Below are positions 18,833 through 27,598 of a DNA stretch of 64,000 nucleotides, piece by piece (positions within the stretch are counted from its first letter, which is position 1; each line of letters starts with the position of its first letter). The notes under the pieces are model-generated. The model did no database searches. It was not told where the DNA came from and saw only the letters and a list, made by a program, of their open reading frames with translations. Source of the DNA: Gilvimarinus sp. 2_MG-2023 (lineage in GTDB: Bacteria; Pseudomonadota; Gammaproteobacteria; Pseudomonadales; Cellvibrionaceae); contig NZ_JAUOQM010000052.1 in NCBI RefSeq assembly GCF_030547685.1, positions 61,222-125,221 of the forward strand, given 5' to 3'. The translations under genes and the position numbers were made by a program.

Positions 18833-21199
18833 ATGTCACGCATTAACCTGGATTTAAGCGGCTTTCGCTGGCAGATGGAGCGCATGCGCCCGGGCCAGGG
18901 CGAAATAGAAGGGCTGCACTTATTGCCCGCCGAGTATCAGGGTACTCACTTTAGCTGGAACTTTGCCAATGTGCCGGGCGATGTCTATACCGACTTGCAC
19001 CGTGCCAACGAAATTGCCGATCCTTACTTTGGCCGCAATATGCATCGCGCCAAATGGGTAGCTGAGTATGAGTGGTGGTATAGCCGTCGCTTTGCCGTAC
19101 CCGACGACATGCAAGGCAAAAAAATTCGCCTGATTTTCGACGGTGTAGATTACAGCTGCAGCGTGTGGTTAAACGGCCACTTTTTAGGTCGCCACGAAGG
19201 TATGTTCTCGGAGTTTGAGTTTGATATTACCGACGCCGTTAGTTTTGCCGATTGGCGCGACGGCTCCAACATGCTGATGATTAAGCTGGATCCGCCGCCG
19301 AAAAACTACCGCAACTGCGGCGGTAAAAAGGTTAACTTTTCGGGCGATTACTTCTCGGGTCTGGTGCCGTTTGGTATTTGGCGCCCGGTACGGGTCGAGG
19401 CCACCGAGCAAGTGCGCATCGATAACCTGCGCACCGATGTCACGGTGCAGGGTGACAATCAAGCGCAAGTAGAGCTGAGCGCGCAGATTATTAACCACAC
19501 AAATACCGATCAAACCGTGGAGCTTGTGGGTACTTTAGCGGGTAAAAACTGCGACGGCGCGGCGCAAAACTTTACTCAAAGCGTTACCGTAGCGCCCGGT
19601 GAAAACAGCGTTAGCACAACCCTTAAGGTCGATGACGCCAAGCTCTGGTGGCCCTGGGATATGGGCGAGCAGAATTTGTATCAGCTGGATGTTGCGCTGC
19701 AGCAAAACGACAAAGAGCTGGATGCCACCTCTGAGGTGATCGGCTTGCGTCAAGTCACCATGGACTTTAACCCAGGCTACACCCGCGATGACAACGAGTA
19801 CCCCTGGACCTTTTTTATTAATGGCAAGCGGCACTTTTTGCGCTCGGCCTGCTGGGGCGGTCAGCCGTCGTTTTTGTACGGTCGCAACACGCTTAAAAAG
19901 TACCAAGACCGTGTGGCAATGGTGCGTGAAGCTAATATTAACAACCTGCGTATTTTTGGCTGGCACCCGCCGGAAATTCCCGATTTTTATCGCCTGTGCG
20001 ATGAACTGGGTATTACCGTATGGACGAACTTTACCCTGGCCACACAAGCCTACCCAAGCGATAAAGAATTTGTCGATGGTGTGTTGCACGAGTGTATTGA
20101 GACGGTTAAACAGCGCCGCAACCACGCCTCCAATATCTTTTGGATGGGCGGCGAAGAAGTGTTCTTCTCCGGTGCGCACGAGGAGAGTGGCAATAAGCAA
20201 TTGATGGAGGTCATTGGCGATGCGGTGGCTGAGCACACCAACATTCCCTATGGTTTGGCCTCGCCGTTAAGCTCCGCCTCTGCGCAGAACATGGGCTTTA
20301 AACCCCACGAGAGCATGCATGCTAACGAGCACTACTACCAGGGCGGCGCCGAGTTTATGGAGGAGTACTATCCCTCACTCGATTGCGCCATTATTCCCGA
20401 GCTAACGGCTGCCTCGGCGCCTAATATTAAAAGCTTGAAAAAGTTTATCCCCACCGATGAGCTTTGGCCTATGGGCCCCAGCTGGGCCTATCACTGGGCG
20501 GATATCGATATTCTTAAAAATCTCAATTTTGAAGTCTTTGATGACTACAAAATGGATTCGTTGGAAGAGTTTGTCGAGGCGACACAAATTGCGCAGGGCA
20601 CGGTCATTCAGTTTGCACTGGAAACCTATCGCCGTCGCAAGCCCAAAATGAGCGGTGTTGCCCTGTGCCACTTTATGACTCACGTGCCCGATATTAAGTG
20701 GGGCATTATCGATTACTACGGTGAGAAAAAACGTTCATTCGAATGGCTAAAACGCACCTATCAGCCGCTGTTGCCCAGCTTGCAGTTTGATAAGCGCCGC
20801 TGGAATGCGGGTAGCGAGTTTAATGCGGGCTTGTGGGTAGTGAACGATTACCAGCACAGCTTTGACGAGGTAACACTCAATTGGCGGGTGCTCTATCAGG
20901 GTAAAGAAACCGGTGTTGCTGGTAGCCAAGCTGTAAACGTTGCCACCGATAGTGCCGCTCACTATGTGGATATCGCCTGGCAGTTGCCGGCCAATGCCGA
21001 GGGCACCTTTGAGGTAGAGATATCCATTAGCGATGCCTCGGGTGAAACCCTTGCCGATAACCACTACACCTTGCTGGTGGGTGATCAGGCGGCGGCCAAG
21101 GCGCAAAGCCTTAAATTTTTGGCCGAAGCTACTGAGCGTTTAGAAAAGTGTGGCCACAGCGTGTATCGCTACTGGCCTGAAATGTGGGAAATGGAATAA
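18833..21199 (+). CDS. GH2 beta-mannosidase-like glycoside hydrolase, probably cytoplasmic
   Basis: This 788-residue protein is organised like beta-mannosidases of GH2: a jelly-roll (about 10-190, with WWYSRRFAVP and VWLNGHFLGRHEGMFSEFEFDIT), Ig-like domain, TIM barrel and C-terminal beta domains. The acid/base region reads WMGGEE at 437-442, where the family has W-x-G-N-N-E, so E442 keeps the glutamate but both asparagines are replaced. E523 in IIPELTAAS is the likely nucleophile. There is no signal peptide. TGAGG precedes the ATG, which is 11 bp after the dehydrogenase stop. The unusual acid/base loop suggests a non-mannoside substrate or altered chemistry. Confidence 0.85.
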   Translation: MSRINLDLSGFRWQMERMRPGQGEIEGLHLLPAEYQGTHFSWNFANVPGDVYTDLHRANEIADPYFGRNMHRAKWVAEYEWWYSRRFAVPDDMQGKKIRLIFDGVDYSCSVWLNGHFLGRHEGMFSEFEFDITDAVSFADWRDGSNMLMIKLDPPPKNYRNCGGKKVNFSGDYFSGLVPFGIWRPVRVEATEQVRIDNLRTDVTVQGDNQAQVELSAQIINHTNTDQTVELVGTLAGKNCDGAAQNFTQSVTVAPGENSVSTTLKVDDAKLWWPWDMGEQNLYQLDVALQQNDKELDATSEVIGLRQVTMDFNPGYTRDDNEYPWTFFINGKRHFLRSACWGGQPSFLYGRNTLKKYQDRVAMVREANINNLRIFGWHPPEIPDFYRLCDELGITVWTNFTLATQAYPSDKEFVDGVLHECIETVKQRRNHASNIFWMGGEEVFFSGAHEESGNKQLMEVIGDAVAEHTNIPYGLASPLSSASAQNMGFKPHESMHANEHYYQGGAEFMEEYYPSLDCAIIPELTAASAPNIKSLKKFIPTDELWPMGPSWAYHWADIDILKNLNFEVFDDYKMDSLEEFVEATQIAQGTVIQFALETYRRRKPKMSGVALCHFMTHVPDIKWGIIDYYGEKKRSFEWLKRTYQPLLPSLQFDKRRWNAGSEFNAGLWVVNDYQHSFDEVTLNWRVLYQGKETGVAGSQAVNVATDSAAHYVDIAWQLPANAEGTFEVEISISDASGETLADNHYTLLVGDQAAAKAQSLKFLAEATERLEKCGHSVYRYWPEMWEME

Positions 21200-21206
21200 A
21201 TCCATC

Positions 21207-21230
21207 GGCCTGCCACATGGGTGGCAGGCC
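21207..21230 (+). other. Intra-operon hairpin between GH2 and cupin genes
   Basis: A perfect 10-bp stem (GGCCTGCCAC, 4-nt loop ATGG, GTGGCAGGCC) lies 7 bases after the GH2 stop and 28 bases before the cupin start. No T-run follows, so it may limit read-through or protect the upstream mRNA. Confidence 0.6.
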
Positions 21231-21257
21231 ACCCATTCAAAAAACTAAAGGTGTCCG

Positions 21258-21626
21258 ATGTCTTTTCACATACTGATGTCTAAGATACAAAGCGGTAGCA
21301 TTCTTACCCGTATGGGAGAAATTGACACCGCCGATATTGGCGTTCCAGGTTGGACTGTACAAGCTCTTGATGATAGTGGTGTTAGTTTACTCGTATTACG
21401 AGCCGAGTCCGGGGCCGATTTTTTTGCCATGCATACCTCAGATGACGCTTGGCTAGCTTATGTCGTACATGGGTGTGCGACCTTAATGGCAGGTGACGAG
21501 CCCGATGATATTACCGATGGTATGGATTGTACCGCCGGTAATTTTATTACCTTCGATGCCAGTACGCCTCACGCCTGGCAAACAGATGGAGGCCCTTTTG
21601 AGGTGGTACTTGCCAAGTTGGCTTAA
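21258..21626 (+). CDS. Small cupin-domain protein
   Basis: This 122-residue protein is a single cupin barrel. It has DDAWLAYVVHGCATLMAGDE, GNFITFDASTPHAWQ and a conserved His before the C-terminal strand. Small cupins of this size can be sugar-binding or isomerase-like proteins or sensors. AAAGGTG precedes the ATG. It closes the CoA-transferase/GH2 operon. The first motif has fewer histidines than a metal-binding cupin, so metal binding is uncertain. Confidence 0.75.
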   Translation: MSFHILMSKIQSGSILTRMGEIDTADIGVPGWTVQALDDSGVSLLVLRAESGADFFAMHTSDDAWLAYVVHGCATLMAGDEPDDITDGMDCTAGNFITFDASTPHAWQTDGGPFEVVLAKLA

Positions 21627-21933
21627 AGTGACTGTTTTCATTCGACAGATAATCTTTTTTGTCGTTGGGCTGAATTAATAGTAGCGAGTACGAGTTATCT
21701 ATTATTCTCATTTCAGAGTTCCATTAGCCGTTCTGTTTATACGTTTTTTGGCCAAGGGCATTTAATTAGGTCGGTAATTAATTGCAGCTATAGTTTTTTA
21801 ACGGTTGATAATCATTTAATAAAGTAGTTTTCGTTGCCAGCTGTGATGACTTTAATTCAACCGGCTGTCTATTTGGCATTAGGACAGCCGGTATGGCTGG
21901 GCTTGTACGCTCTGCTTGAAAAGCTGTGGATTA
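21627..21933. other. Intergenic region between cupin and Yellow-type genes
   Basis: No gene is supported in these 307 mostly AT-rich bases. They separate two convergent genes and contain one strong hairpin near the right end (21860-21892). Confidence 0.7.
21860..21892. terminator. Bidirectional terminator-like hairpin
   Basis: A perfect 10-bp stem, ACCGGCTGTC and its complement, with a 13-nt loop, lies between two convergent genes. T-runs are short on both sides, so termination strength is uncertain. Confidence 0.5.
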
Positions 21934-22995
21934 TTAGCGGCCAGGTGTTGCTGGAGCTAATGACTTAATTTTAAGAATATAAAAGTTATTGGGTGTAGGT
22001 GATGCATTGGTAAATGCAGGCGATAAATGAAGCTTGTTTGATGTTGCCAGAATGTCATTGCCGCCCGCATTAGCAAAACCTTCAACCCAGCTGAGCTTCT
22101 GATCATCTTGATGCAGTATTTTGTACTGACGGTCATTGGTAATGACACCAATGGCTTTGTTTTCTAAGTCTGATACATACACATTGTTTTCAGCGTCGAT
22201 GGTGATGCCGTCGCTTTTGGGTTTGTTGGCGTATCGTTCTACCCGAGACTCTAGCTCTGAGCTTGTTAAATTGGAGTTGTTCAAATCCTCAGTCTTTACC
22301 CTATAAAGTGTTTTGCTGCTCATGGGTGCAAAATATACCCATTGATTATTTACATCAATAGTAATCGGGTTGACACCCACTCTAGCGGGTTTTCCTTGCA
22401 TGGTAATAACGGTTTCGTCTATCACGAGGTCGATATCTTCGGGAACGGTGGCGAAAGAGCCCTCAAGAACACGTCTGATTGACCCGGTGGTAAGATCCAG
22501 AACCAGTAACGCTGAGGTGGTACTGCCCGCAGTATCGGTTATATACATAGCATTGTTTTTACGATCAACCGCCATGTCATTTAATATGTAAGCGTCATGA
22601 ACCACGGGGCGGGAAACATAATAAATTCGGTGTAATTCATTTTTATTAATATCCCATCCAATGACCCGACCTCGAGCCTCCTCTCCCCAGATAGTATCGA
22701 GAAACCATAAAATATCTTGATTATCGACGATCGCTCCCAATACGCCGTTGAGGGCAGGGGTGAAGGTTGTGTCTGGATAGCGCTGGTAGGATCCATCCGG
22801 TAACAGCTCTACCATTTTTGGTTTTGGATTGTATGCCAGATGAGTACTCATAAAAACTCGGCCGCTGTTGCTTACCGCGATGTTGGCTGGTGGTAATTGG
22901 CGGTCAAGTTCGCGATAAACCTCAAAGGCATGAGTTGTGGATACTGTTAACTGAGTTGCAAATATGATTGTTACAAATAGCAGTCTTCTTAGCAT
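21934..22995 (-). CDS. Secreted major-royal-jelly/Yellow-type beta-propeller protein
   Basis: This 353-residue protein starts with an SPI signal (ending THAF) and is built of beta-propeller blades. ILNDMAVDRKNNAMYITDTAG and KSDGITIDAENNVYVSDLEN are typical of the major royal jelly/Yellow family, related to SMP-30 lactonases. Bacterial members are poorly characterised and may be lactonases or ligand-binding proteins. It is divergent from TonB receptor 1 across a 483-bp gap that holds a one-mismatch operator. A periplasmic sugar lactonase role is possible but unproven. Confidence 0.82.
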   Translation of the reverse strand: MLRRLLFVTIIFATQLTVSTTHAFEVYRELDRQLPPANIAVSNSGRVFMSTHLAYNPKPKMVELLPDGSYQRYPDTTFTPALNGVLGAIVDNQDILWFLDTIWGEEARGRVIGWDINKNELHRIYYVSRPVVHDAYILNDMAVDRKNNAMYITDTAGSTTSALLVLDLTTGSIRRVLEGSFATVPEDIDLVIDETVITMQGKPARVGVNPITIDVNNQWVYFAPMSSKTLYRVKTEDLNNSNLTSSELESRVERYANKPKSDGITIDAENNVYVSDLENKAIGVITNDRQYKILHQDDQKLSWVEGFANAGGNDILATSNKLHLSPAFTNASPTPNNFYILKIKSLAPATPGR

Positions 22996-23136
22996 GATAT
23001 TGCCCTCAAGAGGTTTAATTATTCTCTCTCGACTATAAAAAAATTTTCAAATCAACAAAAACGAGAGTGTCGTCTACGCACAGTCGGTGTTGCGAGTGTG
23101 TTCAGCTAGGTAATTAATGTAGCCTGCCGATAGTAT

Positions 23137-23148
23137 ATAGTAAACAAT
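23137..23148. promoter_or_regulatory. Operator candidate, Yellow-type/TonB receptor 1 region (one mismatch)
   Basis: ATAGTAAACAAT matches ATTGTNNACAAT except at position 3. It lies 142 bp upstream of the Yellow-type start and 331 bp upstream of the receptor start. Adjacent AAACAAT gives another half site. Confidence 0.4.
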
Positions 23149-23466
23149 AAACAATTATTAAGCTATTCTATGAATATATCAATAATTTATAAAGGCGCTC
23201 CTACATTCGTTTAGCAACGCTTACCGCACCCTGCTTATAGTGTTCATCTACGCCCTGTCGCAAGGGGCGGGTATACAGATTTTGCAAGAGCAAAAAACTC
23301 CCCGGAAAGCCGCCTTGGTAACAGGGGGCCATGGATACCATGGGTAGCTCAACTTACACTATTTTGAACAGCCTGCTAAAAAAATGTGTCAAAAGAGCAC
23401 AGTCTAAACACTCTATATGAGGGTGGGCAGAAGCCTGCTACGAGTGAGATAAAAATAAAAACGTTT

Positions 23467-23472
23467 AGGAGG
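23467..23472 (+). promoter_or_regulatory. Ribosome binding site of TonB receptor 1
   Basis: A full AGGAGG lies six bases before the ATG at 23479. It decides this start against an in-frame codon at 23386 that would add 31 polar residues ahead of the signal peptide. Confidence 0.85.
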
Positions 23473-23478
23473 TTGCGA

Positions 23479-26229
23479 ATGCGATTAAAGAGAAATCTGA
23501 TCAGCACTAAAATGATGGCTGTGCTAGAAACCCAGACAATATTATTGGCTGGCTTGATGGCTATGCCGGCTATAGGACAAGCAAACTCGCCCGATAGTAG
23601 TCTTGCGGTAGAAGAGGTTGTAATAACAGGGGTTCGACAGAGTCTCGAGAAAGCTAAGGATATCAAACGAGAATCGGCGCAGGTGATTGATGCCATTGTC
23701 GCCGAAGATATAGGTAAATTACCTGACTCTAATATTGCCGAATCACTTCAGCGAGTCTCCGGTGTTCAGGTTGACCGCGGTATCGGTGAGGGAACATCCA
23801 TCTCTATTAGAGGGTTGCGGAATAATGTTGTATTGATAAATGGCAGAGAAGTCTATGATGCCGGTGGTCGCGGTGGCCAGGGCCCCGATACTCTTGAGAC
23901 GTCTTCTTACGGCTTGTTGTCCCTTGTTCCTTCAGAATTAGTATCTTGCTTGACGGTCACAAAGCTTGCAGCAGCTGATGATATTGAAGGGGCAGTTGGT
24001 GGCATCGTTAATATTGTTACTGCCAAACCTTTGGATAGTGATGGTTTGGTTGCCTCGGGTACCATTTCTGCACAGCATCGGGAGTTAGCAGGGGAGACAA
24101 CAGGTAAAGGCTCATTTTTAGTTTCGAATACGTTTTTGGATAACACCCTTGGCCTCCAGTTTAGTGGTTCCTATGGCGAGAATGCCATACGTGAAGACGG
24201 CTTTAATACATTTTCCGGTTATACTCGTTTGTCTAATGGTCTGAGTTTTGAAGATGAGTCGGCGTACAATGCCGTTACGGATACTAATGGAGAGTTGATC
24301 GATCCAGATCCAAACGGCGACGGTGTGCTGGGCATATATCACCAAGACCCAAGATTCTGGCAAGTTGACGATGATCGTGATCGGACTGGCTACAACTTTA
24401 TTGCTCAGTGGCAGCCAACTGACAGCATGGAGCTGACATATGATGTACTCGGTTCACGCATTGATTCCGAGCGTGATCGGTACTGGTTGGGTGTATTCTC
24501 TGGGTTTGGGGCACATACTGATGTGGCCTTGTCAGAGCAAGAAGTCGTGTATCAAGGTGTGGTTCACCGGCCCATTCAAACTAACGTGGAGTATGGCAAT
24601 TTTTCAAACGATGTTGTCACTCACGCCTTGAACTTTGATTGGGCGATGAATGATGCTATTGAAGTAAGCTCCGAGCTGTCATTCAATAACTCCGAAAGTA
24701 AGTCGCATCAGAGTTTTATCCGGTATCAGGCTAATAACGCCACCCCAACATCTTATGATTATCAGCCTAAGATCCCCTCCTACAGTTTTGACAGTACAAC
24801 GCTCGACAGTCCACAAGATCTGCATTTAGCTATTCTCTATGATAGTGTCTCTAAGGACCAAACGGATCAATCAGCATTTCGTTTAGATTTCGATCACGAG
24901 CTGTCAAGCGCTTTGAGCTTAGAGTACGGGGCTCGCTGGTCGTCGCTCAAAACAGAGTTCAGCAGTGATTCTGTCGATTTACGACCCCTGACTCCAGTTG
25001 ATCAGTTGGGTGAGTTTACTACCGTTTGGTCCAGTCCTGACTTTCTTTCTGGGCAAGCGCCTGACCTGCCTCGGTCCTACTTGTCTGCCTCGACAGTACT
25101 TAAAGCAGGTGGCTGCACTGTGTTGGAGTCGTTCTACCGAAATCATCCCGATCCAGCTCAGACTGAGGCGTACTCAAAGGGCAATAACCCAGGTTTAGGG
25201 TGTGACACCCACTCCGCGCGAATCAACACTGTAGAAGAAGACTTTGTTGCGTTTTACGGTAAGTTGAATTTTCACTCAGAGTTGGGTGACGTCCCTGTAT
25301 CGGGGAATATCGGGGTGCGAAACCTTTCCAGAGACCTGACTTCGACAGGAACCCTACGAGTGGAGGGCGAGCAGCCCGCTCCGATAGTGACAGAGATCAA
25401 TGATGATGATCTTCTTCCCTCTGCTGTGATAAGAGCCGGTCTTTCAGATAGTGTCGTGGTCCGAGCTGGAGCGGCGCGTGTACTCGCCTACCCAAACACC
25501 AATGACTTAAAAAATGATCTGACTATTTATGGTAGTGGGAACGGTACTGGAGGATCCCCAGAATTAAAGCCCTTTGAAGCGGATCAGTTAGACGTTTCTA
25601 TGGAGTATTATTTTGGAGACGAAGGAATGATTTCTCTGGGCTACTTCGCAAAGGATATTAAATCGTTTGTGGTTCAACAAACGACTAAAGAAACAATTCC
25701 GAACTTTGTAAACCCCGATGATGGGTCTAACCAGGGTCTCATCTCTAGGGCTATTAATGGTGATGGCGGATCGATTGACGGGATAGAGCTTTTATACCAG
25801 CAGTCCTACTCAATGCTTCCTTCTCCCTTTGATGGTCTCGGTGTTATGGCCACCTATTCGTATATCGAAAGTACGACACCTTTTGAAGACCCATCTGGTA
25901 ATAAGCTGCCTCAGCCTGGGTTGTCTGAGAACAATATAAATTTTGTGGCGTTTTGGGAAAAAGGCCCGGCGGGCGTTCGCCTTGCCTACAATTGGCGTGA
26001 TGAGTTTTTAGACAGGTTAGGTTTTAGTGGATCTGGCATTTATCAAGATACCTATGAGGACCTGTCGCTAACCGCTAGCTGGGATTTTAATGATCGAATG
26101 AGTCTGAATTTTGAGGCCACTAATCTTCTTGATACTTATCAGAGACTGTATAACACCATTCCTGAAGCGACGAGAAGTATTGTGCACTATGGCCCGGCAT
26201 ACGGGGTATCGTTCCGTTACTCTCTATAA
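23479..26229 (+). CDS. TonB-dependent receptor 1 (Xanthomonas/Caulobacter type)
   Basis: This is a 916-residue outer-membrane receptor that imports ligands with energy from TonB. A signal peptide ends near PAIGQA, followed by the TonB box EEVVITG. A plug domain (LPDSNIAESLQRVSGVQVDRG, then SIRGLRNNVVLINGREV) and a long beta-barrel with the NIGVR and GAARVLAYP segments typical of the TIGR01782 group follow. It ends in an aromatic strand (VSFRYSL), as outer-membrane barrels do. A strong terminator follows. These receptors act in place of Bacteroidetes SusC in gammaproteobacteria, so an oligosaccharide ligand is likely. Confidence 0.94.
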   Translation: MRLKRNLISTKMMAVLETQTILLAGLMAMPAIGQANSPDSSLAVEEVVITGVRQSLEKAKDIKRESAQVIDAIVAEDIGKLPDSNIAESLQRVSGVQVDRGIGEGTSISIRGLRNNVVLINGREVYDAGGRGGQGPDTLETSSYGLLSLVPSELVSCLTVTKLAAADDIEGAVGGIVNIVTAKPLDSDGLVASGTISAQHRELAGETTGKGSFLVSNTFLDNTLGLQFSGSYGENAIREDGFNTFSGYTRLSNGLSFEDESAYNAVTDTNGELIDPDPNGDGVLGIYHQDPRFWQVDDDRDRTGYNFIAQWQPTDSMELTYDVLGSRIDSERDRYWLGVFSGFGAHTDVALSEQEVVYQGVVHRPIQTNVEYGNFSNDVVTHALNFDWAMNDAIEVSSELSFNNSESKSHQSFIRYQANNATPTSYDYQPKIPSYSFDSTTLDSPQDLHLAILYDSVSKDQTDQSAFRLDFDHELSSALSLEYGARWSSLKTEFSSDSVDLRPLTPVDQLGEFTTVWSSPDFLSGQAPDLPRSYLSASTVLKAGGCTVLESFYRNHPDPAQTEAYSKGNNPGLGCDTHSARINTVEEDFVAFYGKLNFHSELGDVPVSGNIGVRNLSRDLTSTGTLRVEGEQPAPIVTEINDDDLLPSAVIRAGLSDSVVVRAGAARVLAYPNTNDLKNDLTIYGSGNGTGGSPELKPFEADQLDVSMEYYFGDEGMISLGYFAKDIKSFVVQQTTKETIPNFVNPDDGSNQGLISRAINGDGGSIDGIELLYQQSYSMLPSPFDGLGVMATYSYIESTTPFEDPSGNKLPQPGLSENNINFVAFWEKGPAGVRLAYNWRDEFLDRLGFSGSGIYQDTYEDLSLTASWDFNDRMSLNFEATNLLDTYQRLYNTIPEATRSIVHYGPAYGVSFRYSL

Positions 26230-26251
26230 TTTTTGACGGGGTGAAAGCTTT

Positions 26252-26291
26252 GGCCTTCCCGTTTTGATTTGTATGCGGGAAGGCCTTTTTT
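26252..26291 (+). terminator. Rho-independent terminator after TonB receptor 1
   Basis: A perfect 10-bp GC-rich stem (GGCCTTCCCG and its complement, 14-nt loop) is followed directly by six T residues. It lies 22 bp after the stop codon. Confidence 0.9.
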
Positions 26292-26306
26292 AAATTGAAA
26301 TGTTAA

Positions 26307-27536
26307 ATGGCTGAATGCATGAATAGTATTTTTCGAGCTGTTAAGAGTTTTAGTTGTATCATCGCAGCTTTAGGGGTATGTAATTACTCAAATGCAAATA
26401 GTGATGTAGATTTTAGCCAGTGGACACTGGCTTGGAGTGACGAATTTGATTACGAAAACGAAGGTTTAGAGCATAAATGGATTAGCCAGAACGGCCCCAC
26501 TGAAAATGAATGGGTGCTAAGCAGCCGCTGGCGTGATAACGCGGTGGTTGATGATGGCGTGTTGTTGCTTAAGGCTAAAAAAGAGTCCCGCGGAGGACAA
26601 GATTGGACCACCGGTAATGTTTGGAGCAAACGCACCTTTGGTTACGGTTACTACGAGGCCCGAATGAAGTACGCCGGGGCCTACGGCATCAACAACTCAT
26701 TTTGGTTGTGGCCCAAGCAAGGCACGCCTGAAGGCGAAAAAGCCTGCGAAATTGATATCAACGAAGGACATTACCCCAATATTATCAACACCAATGTCCA
26801 TAACTGGACCGACAAGTACACCTTGCCCAACGGGCGTGTGGCTCACTCAGATAACCAATTGCACCACACCCTACATGGCGACCCAGAGCACCATGTCACA
26901 CTTGAAGAAGCGGTGTCTACGCAGAAAATCCGCTTGCGATCCAATAACCCGGCTTCAATTCATATTGCCGAATTTCGGGTTATGAGCGACAGCGGCGAGA
27001 ACGCGGCGACAGCGGCGAGCATCACCACCAATGGCGTATTCTCGAAGCTTCCCTCAAAAGAAAGCTTTGCCATCGATGGTAAAGCAGATACCCGTTGGGT
27101 CTCACAAAAGCACGGCGAAAAGTGGCTCGAGCTGCACTGGGATACACCGCAGCAGGTATCGGCCATTGAGTTTAGCAACGGTTGGCTGCAAGAGTTTGGC
27201 GCCTCAGAGGGCAAGTACCGCAACCTGATTAGTGACTATGTCATTGAGTATTATGATGGCGATGATTGGGTGCAGGTCGCGCAATACGATGCGTCCCATG
27301 TGGCCGACTATTCCGCACAGTGGCATACCTACGGGCTTGAATGGGATGAAGACTATTTTCGCTTCTACCTAGATGGCGAGTTGTATCACCAGATGCGCAA
27401 CGACGTTTGCTTTAGCGATACCACCATCTTATTTAGTCTGGCCATTCTAAAGGCCGATATCGCAGGCCCTGTCACCGATGCCATTGACGGCACCAGTATG
27501 AAAGTGGATTGGGTGCGCTATTACACCAAGCCGTAA
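26307..27536 (+). CDS. GH16 glycoside hydrolase with an internally inserted discoidin domain
   Basis: This 409-residue secreted enzyme opens with a signal peptide (ending about SNANSD), then the GH16 start WTLAWSDEFDYENEGLEHKWI. The catalytic EIDINE motif gives E148 (nucleophile), D150 and E153 (acid/base). Between about 190 and 330 the fold is interrupted by an F5/8-type C (discoidin) module (SFAIDGKADTRWVSQKHGEKWLEL), after which GH16 resumes with QWHTYGLEWDEDYFRFYLDGE. The insertion is in frame, so this is an architecture rather than a break. The ATG at 26319 is an equally good start. Substrate is probably agarose or porphyran. It is first in a seven-gene unit. Confidence 0.87.
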   Translation: MAECMNSIFRAVKSFSCIIAALGVCNYSNANSDVDFSQWTLAWSDEFDYENEGLEHKWISQNGPTENEWVLSSRWRDNAVVDDGVLLLKAKKESRGGQDWTTGNVWSKRTFGYGYYEARMKYAGAYGINNSFWLWPKQGTPEGEKACEIDINEGHYPNIINTNVHNWTDKYTLPNGRVAHSDNQLHHTLHGDPEHHVTLEEAVSTQKIRLRSNNPASIHIAEFRVMSDSGENAATAASITTNGVFSKLPSKESFAIDGKADTRWVSQKHGEKWLELHWDTPQQVSAIEFSNGWLQEFGASEGKYRNLISDYVIEYYDGDDWVQVAQYDASHVADYSAQWHTYGLEWDEDYFRFYLDGELYHQMRNDVCFSDTTILFSLAILKADIAGPVTDAIDGTSMKVDWVRYYTKP

Positions 27537-27598
27537 ATATCAAAAGTGATAGGGCAGTATCGCACCCTAACCAAACATAACAAGAGAAAGCAACGTGT

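Larger units (their letters stand above)
22996..23478. other. Divergent regulatory region of Yellow-type protein and TonB receptor 1
   Basis: No gene is supported. The left half is AT-rich and has a one-mismatch operator at 23137-23148. The right half (about 23211-23360) is abruptly more GC-rich and rich in short inverted repeats, including CGCCC/GGGCG and CCATGGATACCATGG, which could form a structured leader of the receptor mRNA. It fits no riboswitch consensus that I could recall. Confidence 0.5.

Noticed and set aside
19535..20236. Minus-strand frame of 233 codons opposite the GH2 gene
   Set aside because: No domain or ribosome site; it mirrors GH2 codons.
23386..23478. Upstream in-frame start for TonB receptor 1
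   Set aside because: It adds a polar stretch before the signal peptide, while AGGAGG sits six bases before the ATG at 23479.
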